In this document: positions 39,120 to 49,600 of the stretch, in pieces
Layout of the letters: every line of letters starts with the position of its first letter
Numbering within the stretch: position 1 is the first letter of the stretch
Origin: Hepatocystis sp. ex Piliocolobus tephrosceles
Taxonomy: Eukaryota; Apicomplexa; Aconoidasida; Haemosporida; Plasmodiidae
NCBI GenBank assembly: GCA_902459845.2
Contig: CABPSV020000003.1
Span: 1-64,000, forward strand
DNA length: 64,000 nucleotides
Reading direction: 5' to 3'
Program-made: the position numbers and the translations under genes
The notes under the pieces: model-generated
The model's database searches: none
What the model was told of the DNA's origin: nothing
What the model saw: only the letters and a program-made list of their open reading frames with translations

Positions 39120-40267
39120 CGTTCGTTAGCTTATTCGCACGTCCGACTGTTTTTTTTTTCAATTTGTGTAATCATTGAAAAATATATAAATAAACACATA
39201 AGCCAATTAATTTATGGTTAAAATATGTATATACAATGTATATGTATACATTTTTAAAATATTTCATTGTAAATAATTAATACTATACCTAACCGGAAAC
39301 TGCAAAGTAAAAAAATTAAAAATACATATTTATATATACCTCGATGTACATATATATATATATATATATATACGCTTTTACATTTTTTAGAAATATAATT
39401 TTGTATCTGCGTTTTTACATTTATATGAAAATGATAAGTTACATTTTTCATATTTGTTTGTTTGCCCTGTGAAATTATACATAATCGTACATTATTTGCA
39501 CGAGTATTTATGTATTTGTAGTTTCCGTTTGTTTGTCTACATTATTACCAAGATATATATACTTGTACTTATGAAAATAAAATAATTTTTATGAGTATAT
39601 TAGAATAAGGTAAACAAAATTATTATAAATAATGGTTTGTTACTAAGAAACTATATTATTTAATTTTTTGTATTTACATTTGTATTCCTACTCGTACACG
39701 TACCCATATATGTACCTGTCTTTGATTCGTAACCGTGTACTTATTTTTTTTTTCCTTTTCTCTACGATGTTTGTTTATCTGATTTCTCTTATTAAATAAG
39801 TTGAAAAATAATAAATAGATAAATATCATATGTTAGATTATTCAAAAATATATTGTTAATATTATTTTTTTTTTTTTAGTCTATTTGTTTTTTTTTTTCT
39901 ACTTTATTTTTTTTTGCTTTTTATGCTATTTGTTTAGTTTGTTTTCTTTTTTTTTATTAACATTTTTATTTTTAAGTGTGTTGAATAATTTGTAAAAAAA
40001 AAAAAAAACTTTTATAATAATTTAATTTTTTTTTTTTTTTTTTACAACTTTTGCATTTATACACATACAACGTTGTAATATTTGTTTGTTAATTTTTTTT
40101 TTTTTTTTGTGTTTTCCGTTAACGTATTAGTAGCAAAGTTCACACATACGTATGTGTATGCAATTTTTTACATTTTCAAAGTTGCAACATACGTAGAGTT
40201 TGTCTATATATATATGCATTTATTTTCTACGTTTTTATTATAACTGGCTTTATTTGTTTCGTTACTT

Positions 40268-40366
40268 ATTTGTTAACCCATTTGTTAACCCATTTGTTAA
40301 CCCATTTGTTACCCCATTTGTCATATCATTTGTCATATCATTTGTTAAATCATTTGTTAAACCATT
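40268..40366. repeat. 12-base array catttgttaacc
   Basis: About eight copies, with ttaacc drifting to tcatat and then taaat. The first copies carry the palindrome gttaac. Lies about 290 bases before the LOTUS-protein start codon. Confidence 0.8.
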
Positions 40367-40494
40367 TACTAGCTAGCTTACTCATTTCCCCATTGCGCAC
40401 CTTAAAAAAAACAATTTAGTAATTAGAACTTAACGGCTTCGTAAAAAAAAAAAAAAATTGCTCAGTAATTATAACAAATAAGTGTAACAATTAA

Positions 40495-40650
40495 TTAAAA
40501 AAACAAAAATAAAAAAATAAGAATAAAAAAATAAGAATAAAAAAATAAGAATAAAAAAATAAAAATAAAAAAATAAAAATAAAAAAATAAAAATAAAAAA
40601 ATAAAAATAAAAAAATAAAAATAAAAAAATAAGAATAAGAATAAGAATAA
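40495..40650. repeat. A-rich array (aaaaaaataagaat / aaaaaaataaaaat) in the 5' leader
   Basis: A 14-16 base period of A runs broken by single t and g, about ten copies, ending a few bases before the ATG at 40655. On the sense strand it would form a purine-only leader. Confidence 0.8.
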
Positions 40651-40654
40651 AAAG

Positions 40655-43600
40655 ATGTTGGCAGAAAACGGAATAAAAAAGGATTATGCTCATCCTAATT
40701 ATGATGGGTTATATAATGAACAAAATGATAGCAGGTGTTATACTAGTTATAAGGAGGATATGAAGTTAACAGTGGATGTAGAAAAACAATGTAAAATAAA
40801 ATATTATAACAATACCAAAAGAAATACAAATAGTTTATTTAAAAAATATCCAGTTAATCAACATAATAAAAACCTAATGGAGCATTCTTTTTATAAGAAG
40901 GAAATACAAAGCAGTAACAGCAGTAATAGTATTATTAACAGTAATATATATAACACGAATAATAATAGTACTTGTAATACATCTGTTCATAATTCTTCCA
41001 TTACTATGCATAACAAACTATATTTTAATAATGATAGTAGTAGTAGTAATATTAGTAATAGAAATAATAAATACACATTTAACAAAAATAAGAAAAATTT
41101 ATTTTATAATAATAAAAAAACATATATGAATGGCACGAAGAGTAATAATAATACTACTAATAACAATGGCACTATTAACAACAATATTGGTGTTAATAAC
41201 AGTGGTAGTTATAAATACGGTTACAAATTTGGATATTACAACATGAGCAAGGATGTCGGCAATAGCAATGGAAGTAATAATAATAACATTAACAGTAATA
41301 ATAGAAATAGCATTGAAGCAACAAAAAACAGCCATCCTAACAAATATAACGATAAAAATAACACAACAAATTATAAAAAACAAATTAATAAAAATTGTAC
41401 TACACTAATACATAACTTTTTGTCTAATAATGCAAACCCTAGCATGAACCCTAGCATGAACCCTAGTATGAACCCTAGCATGAACCCTAGCATGAACCCT
41501 AGTATGAACCCTAACGCGAATCCTAGCGCAAACTTTAGCGCAAACCTTAATTCCAATCTTAATGCCAATGCGAACTCTAAGTTCAACTGCCTAAATACCA
41601 ATGTCCAAACTACATCTGGTTCTAACAATGACGCAAGTCATAGTAATTATAATAATAGTAATAATAATAAAAAATTAATTTATAAACCGTACAAAAATGA
41701 TATACAAAAGGTACTAAACAGAAATAAATATTCTAAAGATCACACAAAAAAATATAACAACAAAACAACAAACTTTAATTCAGTTATTAAAAATAATAAT
41801 ATAAGTATAACATCTTCCAATACTGATAATGGTACTAATTTAAACAATATTGGTGCTAGTATGGATGATATTGGTACAAGTTTAAATGTTAAAAAACTCC
41901 CACATGAAACAAACACAATAATCGATTCAGCTGTATATACTCCTACGAACATACAAGATTCATATAATAATTATATGAACACCAAAAAAAAAAAACCTGA
42001 CTTTTCAAACATATTTAGTAACAAAATGGATACATATAAATACAACTATAAAGGAGCAAAAAAACATGACTACAAATTAGAACACAATTTAGGAAAACAT
42101 ACAAATATGCATACATCTGAATTTGTTAATAATAATTCTAACATAAAAATACAAAACAACAAAAAGAGTAGATTTGAACATATAGATTGTAATAATAATA
42201 TTTTTCAGACGTATAAAAAAGGCGATGCTTTTATACCCAACCATGTAAAACAGACACTTAATAGTACTAACAAAGTTAATATTAATAATAATATTGATAG
42301 TTTTAGTAATAATAACGGCAACAACGGAGGAAACAACGGAGGAAAAAGCGGAGAAAAAAATGGAGGAAACAACGAATGCAACATTAGCAACAAAACCAAC
42401 AGCAATAGCAATAGCATAAAAAAAAAAAATAATAATAAAAACTTTAGCGTAAATTTATGTAACTCGTGCTTAAACGTTGATGGAGATATTTATTTAAAAC
42501 AAATAAAAGAAATAATTGATCGGAAATTAGATTTGTCAAAAGAAGATAGTAATGTGCTAGCCGAGTTACATAAAAAAAATATCCATCAATCTTATTGTTT
42601 TAGTAATTTAAAAACAGTTTGTACATTTCGCAGAGGTGGTTTAGTATGGGTTGTATATCAGAATAATCTTACTAATTGCGATAGTTCCGATAACAATGAC
42701 AATGACAACAATAAAAATTGTGTCCTCAACAATAGTAATATTAATAATATAAACAAAAACTGTATAAACAAAACTAGCAAGACTGTACTAATAAACTACG
42801 ACAAATTAGAAAAAGAAAAACAAAGTAGTGTATTATACAATAATCAGAAAAATAATGTCGACGAGTTTAACTACACAAATTTAATAAAAACAAATGTATT
42901 TTACAATAATAATTATATAATAGAACCAACTATAGAAAATACATGGCTAAAAAAAGCATTATTGTTAATTAAAAATGAATCATTAGATATAGACGAATTT
43001 TTTTTTAAATTAAAATACTATTTTTATAAATCAGTCCAATTTTTATATAAAGAAGGAATAAAATCATATTTAGGGGATATGGCTAATCAAATGAAAATTT
43101 ATATAAAATATAATTTTTGGGCAGCTTCAGAAATAGCATATATATTACGCCTATTAACAAATTTATGCAATTTACAAATAGAAGTTCGAATAAAAGGAGA
43201 AATAGGATGTGTTATATATTTAAATAAAACACCAAAAGGTTTTAAAAATTTTGTAGATAGTCATGATTTAACTGATACTTTTAGCAAAAAAGATTGGCTT
43301 TTGTTAAATCAATTTGCCATAAAAATGATGCAGTATAAAAAAGAAGACAATGAACAACCAGTATGTACTAGTAGTCGTAAAACTATTAAAGGAGATACTG
43401 ATGAGGATAATAGTGACGATCTATTTACAACTAGAATAGATACACCACATAATAGTCAAGAAAAAGAGCAAAATATCGAATTGTTAGAATCACTATCTGA
43501 AGCAGCCACTACAAGTACAACTGCAACTACAACTATAAGTACCAATACACCGACGCATGTACATATAGACGAAAATAATCAATGTGAAGAAGAAGAAACA

Positions 43601-46600
43601 TATGATTGTATTTTATGCTCAGCTAATAACAAAAAATTAAAACCATATATGTTTAATGGTGGTAGATATGCATTTGCTGCAAAATTAAAACACGAAATAA
43701 AAAGTTTTAAGTCGAAAAGGTTAGGTGAAATAATACATTTAGTTCAATTAGCTATACATCAAGGTATTTTTGTATACTCACAAAGAATATTATTACCTAT
43801 TGCTGCATGTGAAAGAAGTGCAAATGACTTATATCCAAAAGTAAAAAGTTTTACATACGAAATATGTACAACCATAGAGGAAGTCTTACATATTATTTCA
43901 CTTTTAGTAGATCACAAACAAAATGGTTTGGTTTTAGCTCAATTAAAACAACAATTTATAATACAATTTCAAAAAGAGTTAAATAGTTTACATTTTGGAT
44001 ATAAAAAATTACAAAACATGCTTTTAGCTGAACCCTTTAATAAACGTTACAAACTTTACATACCAAGTTGTAACTTACATAGAACACATATTCAACACAG
44101 AAAATACAAAACTCCTGAAAATTGTCATGTTTTTAAAAAAGAAAATGTAAGCATGATGAATCATTTGAATTTTATTGAAAATAAAAAAATCCTAGAACAG
44201 GATACGGATACGGATACGGGAACTGACACGGGAACTGATACAGACACAAATAGAGACTTTAATGAAACAGGCGCGGATGAGAAAGAGAAGCATAATAAAC
44301 AAAAGTCACAAACCCAAATAAACAATCAAAAAAAAGAATCAAATAACATGATGTCTATGGTGCATACACCTATGGTAGGTAACAACCAGTTAGAAGGTAC
44401 TTATACAAAAAAGGAGCAAGACACAAACGGATGTACGATTGGAAAGGAAAGTTGTAATATATTAGTAAATACAAACAGTGACGAACAAAAAAATGGTAGT
44501 ACTAGTCCATCTTTATCAACATCACTGAACATAGTGGAAATAAAAGAACAAAAGAAAAAAAAAACAAACAAAAAAATAGATCTTACTTATAAAAATATAA
44601 ATAATTTACCATTATTTATTCAAGAAAGTGTTAAAAGTATATTCGAACGTAATATGGATTATAATACATCTGTTGATATGTATACTGATAAGTATGCATA
44701 TTTTGATACGGATGTACATACTAATGTGTATGCTGATGTGTATGCTACGGTGTGGGCTGATAATGCTAATATTATTAGCAGTGTTGGTGATGATGTATCT
44801 GATAATGGTCCTACTAATAATTTTGATTCAGACTTTGATAAAGTGTTTGAGTTAAATGAAATGAAGCAAGAACAAGAGCCGGAAGAAGAAGAAGAGAATA
44901 ACAACTTGATTGATTTGTTTACTGTTAAGGCACACGAAAAAAACGAAAACATTATTGTTACCGACACAATAAATAAAAGAGAAACAACTAATAAAAACAT
45001 TTATAATTTAAATGTGGTTTATGAGAAAAATATAACACCAATACAAAACGATTTGACTTTTGAGCGATTACAAAGTATAGATTATACAAAAAACGAGGAA
45101 TTCAATACAAGTGATCATAGCATTACTTTTAACATGTGCCCTAGTACAATATCTAATATGTGTTTTAATGCAAGTCCAAACACTTACCCTAGTACTCGCA
45201 TCAGTACATGTGGAAGTAATAGCACTGGAAGTAATGGCATTGAAAGTAATGCCAGTACAAATAAGAATTCAGAAAAGTCTAACAGTGTAAATATAATAAA
45301 CTATTTACACCATATTAATTTAGATGAAACAGATGGAGTTATAAAAAATAAATTTAATGAAATAAAAAAGATATTTACAGACATTGATGAAAATAGAAAC
45401 ACACATGACAAAGGTACCAGCAGTAGTAGCATTAATAGCGGCAGTAGCATTAATAACGGCAGTAACAGTAATGGCGGCAGTAACAGTAATGGCGGAAGTA
45501 GCAGTAATGGCGGGAGTAGCAGTAATGGAGACAGTAGCAGTAATGGAGACAGTAGCAGTAATGGAGACAGTAGCAGTAATGGCGGCAGTAGCAGTAACAA
45601 CAATTCCAGTAATCGTTCCAGTAACTATGTCAGCAGCAGTATTATCGTTAATGATAGTAATAACAATAACAGTAGTAATAATAATTCCATTCCTATTGTA
45701 AAGGATGGAAACAATGTGTTGAGTAACTCGACTAATTGTTGTACATGTTTTTGCACAGATAGATGTACAAATGGTTGCACAAGTGGCTGCACAAGTGGCT
45801 GTACAACTGGCTGTACAAATGGTTGTAAAAATTATAGTATATGGGACTACTATCTTAAAAAAATGACAGTAAAATATGATAATAAAAAATATACTGATGT
45901 TAATACATCAACAAAAATTGTTATAAAATCGCCTATTTTAAATGTATACTCTCTAATACAAAAATACAAAAACAAAAAAGATACCTATGGAGATTTTTTA
46001 AACACTTATAGTTTTAATGAAGACAATTGTAACAAACAAAGTCTTACTGATTATTGTTACCATGATAATGTTATCACTGATGTTAGTTGTACCGCACAAA
46101 ATAACATCCAACAGAATGAACAAAAAAGCGAATGCACTAATCTTATGTCTACCAGTAGTAAAAACTTAACCAATGAAAAAAATCAAATAAAACTGTTAAA
46201 TGTAAAATGTACAGAAAAAAATCACAAAATAAATCACGAAATAAATCACAAAATAAATCATGAAATAAATCATGAAATAAATCATGAAATAAATCATGAA
46301 ATAAATCATGAAAGTTCGATGGGAAATAGCAATAAAAAAAAAAACAGTAACAGTGTTAATTATGATTTGAATGTGAATAATTTTTTTGCAGATAGTGTAG
46401 TAGAAAATCCTGAACAAATTTTATTACCTGAGCGTACAAGGATGTCCATATATAATGCTTCGAATGTTGGTAATACTATTTGTTTAGGTACTGGTATAGG
46501 TAATGACATAGGCGCCGACATAGATACAGGAATAGATTCTAACTTAGGCTCTTATACAAGCACAGCAATACAAGGCACATATTTCAAACAAAACGACACT

Positions 46601-49600
46601 AATAGTACTAATCCTTATTATATACCTATTAATACAGCAAAAAATATATTCAATGAAAATACTAACTATAATGTTTGTGATGTGCAAAATGGCGACTTGG
46701 GTAAAATGGATGAAACAACTAATCAAATTTCTTGTTTTATTAACAATTCGTACGGTACGAAAGTGCAATTTAAAGAGAGTGAAAAATATACAGAAGAGAG
46801 TCAATATACAATAGGTAATGAGTATATAGCAGCTAGTCAAGAAACACTAAACACGCAATACAATGACTATAACGCATTAAACATATACAATTTAAATAAT
46901 ATTGAAGAATGTAACATAAATAATGGCAATAAAAACAATCATAAAAATGTTTTATTATCATATGATATGTGTAATAGTAGTAACAGTAGTAAATATACAT
47001 GCCAAAACGAACAAAACAACAACAAACAAAATTTTTACTCTCAAAACTTTGACAAATGGTACACTAACTGTTCATTTAACAATAACGAATCACTTAACAA
47101 TAGCGAAACATTCAACAATAACGAATCACTTAACAATAACGAATCACTTAACAATAACGAATCACTTAACAATAACGAATCACTTAATAGCAAATATGTT
47201 ATAAAAAATTATAAAGATTTACAAGATAATGAAAGTGATATAAAAAGTATGAACGAATATACTAATGACAGTAGTAGTAAAGGTATTGTAAAAAAAAATA
47301 TAAACAATGTATTATCATACCAAATATATGAACAAAAAAATAATTTGACAAAAAATGAATTATGTGAAGATATAATAGTAGACACATTATATGATGCTAC
47401 TTATTATAATAACGAAATTGATATGAATGATAATTATATTAATATAAATAATAAGGATAATTTTTTATTTTTAAAAAATGAAAAAGGTACATACAAAATG
47501 GATAATGACAAATTAAAAAATAATATAAGTGTGTTAAATGGTAATATAAGTTTACTAGATAAATTAAACTATAACAAGTATACAAATATAACTAATTTTA
47601 GAGAAATAAAAAATAATATATTTAATCCTGATAATCAGAATTTGTTGAATAATACAACTTATGAAAAAAATAGCAATAACTATGAGTGTGACGGTATTAA
47701 CATGGTTGACACTAATCTGGTTGGCAATAATATGGTGAATAATAATACCCTCGGCAGTACACCAAAACACAATTTCGCATTATTAAACAACAAACAGGAT
47801 ACGAAAAAAGGTAACACTAACAAAAATACGATTTTAAAATTTACCAACAATATGCTTAACTCTAAAAACTTATATAACAAAATAAACACAAAAACAAATG
47901 ACAATAATGTAAAAAAAAACATGAATTTTATTAATCAATTTATTCAAGAAAATATTATCGAAAATAATGACAATTCAAATAATGACAATTCAAATAATGA
48001 CAATTCAAATAATGACAATTCAAATAATGACCATTTAAATAATGACCATTTAAATAACGACCATTCAAATAACGACCATTCAAATAACGACCATTCAAAT
48101 AACGACCATTCAAATAACGACCATTCAAATAACGACCATTTAAATAACGACCATTCAAATAACGACCATTCAAATAACGACCATTCAAATAACGACCATT
48201 TAAATAACGACCATTTAAATAACGACCATTTAAATAACGACCATTCAAATAACGACCATTTAAATAACGACCATTTAAATAACGACCATTTAAATAACTC
48301 AGACGTATCACAAAATAAAAACATTGTTAATAAAAAATATATAAAAAATAACACAGGTAATAATTATAATTATGAAAATTTTAATTATTATATGTACCAA
48401 AATGAAATACCATATTACAATAATAAGTATAGAAGTAACTATGTGGATGAACAGTATTCCCAACCGAAGTTAATTGATTTTGGTAATATTAGTACACAAG
48501 GTGTTAATAGTTATGAACAATTTGATTCCATAGGTAATAACATGAACGACAGTATAAATACGAGTTCGAACATGTACGACACTGTAGATAATCAATCTTA
48601 TACCACATTAAATGGAACCGATAGTAATAGTAATATCTGTCACAATATTAGTAATAGTATCAGTAATAGTATCAGTAATAATATCAGTAATAATATCAGT
48701 GGTAATATAAGTTGTAATATTAGTGGTAGTGGTAATGGAAATGCCAATGGCAATGCCAATATAACACCGATACATGTACAACCACTAACTAGTAGCTGTA
48801 CAGTTAATAACGCAAATAAAAATAACTGTATGTTCAAACAAATATATTATTCTAAGGATAATATACAAGACAACAAAAAAAAGTTTTTCTCTAATAATAT
48901 ATCATTCAAAAAAAACAAAATCCAAAAAGACACTGCAACTTATAATTATGATAACTGTTTTTATAAGGAAGATAAAAATACATATACATATGCAGATAAT
49001 AGCAGTTCTAATAATTTGATTACAGAAAAAAACAGTTTGAACAGTAACATTTTTAACAGAAATAATATTATAAGTGATAATTCGTTTACAAATAAAAGTA
49101 TGACAATTAAAAATAATAATTATATACACAATTGTAGCAATAACTATAATGATGTTAACTCTTTAGTAAAAAATGAGATAAAACAGAATAATAACAAATA
49201 CGGTTTTATTGATAATTCTTCATCACAAGAATATGAACAAAACGAAAATAAATTAAACGGTAATAAAAATAATAACTTATTCAATATACACAACGGTAGT
49301 AACATAAGTGACCATAGTAATAGTAAAAATAATATTTATAATCGTTTTACATTATCTAACAAACATAATAAAAACATAGATAATAACAGTAGTTCATTTA
49401 AAAATACATATGTTATGTCTTATAACCAAAATAAAGTCAAACCAAACATTGCTTTAAATAATAAAAAAGTATATACTTCTTATACCAATGACAACACTAC
49501 CTATTACACAAATGAAAACAAATACATTGAAGAAAACCTTAACACCAATCCGATAAACAATAAATATGTTACGATCGATAATAATAGTAACATAAATAAA

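Larger units (their letters stand above)
34767..40654. other. 5.9-kb divergent gene-free region (SAS-6 / LOTUS protein)
   Basis: This is the largest empty stretch in the window. It contains poly(T) (35511-35556), a long (TA)n at about 36798-36871, T-rich simple repeats such as tttatttattaatttttt (38330-38540), and two arrays close to the LOTUS start. Only low-complexity open frames are present. It presumably holds two promoters and long 5' leaders; an unrecognised ncRNA cannot be excluded. Confidence 0.7.

Noticed and set aside
41428..41514. aaccctag units as interstitial telomere repeat
   Set aside because: They are in-frame 12-base NPSM codon repeats; the AACCCTA match is coincidental to the coding repeat.
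45418..48299. CRISPR-like or mobile-element repeats
   Set aside because: Direct coding tandem repeats with no spacers, in a eukaryotic gene; no transposase or terminal repeats anywhere in the window.
47944..48354. Long minus-strand frames over the NNDHS repeat (KWSLF, NGRYL repeats)
   Set aside because: Mirror of a 15-base tandem repeat whose period is divisible by three, so all frames stay open.
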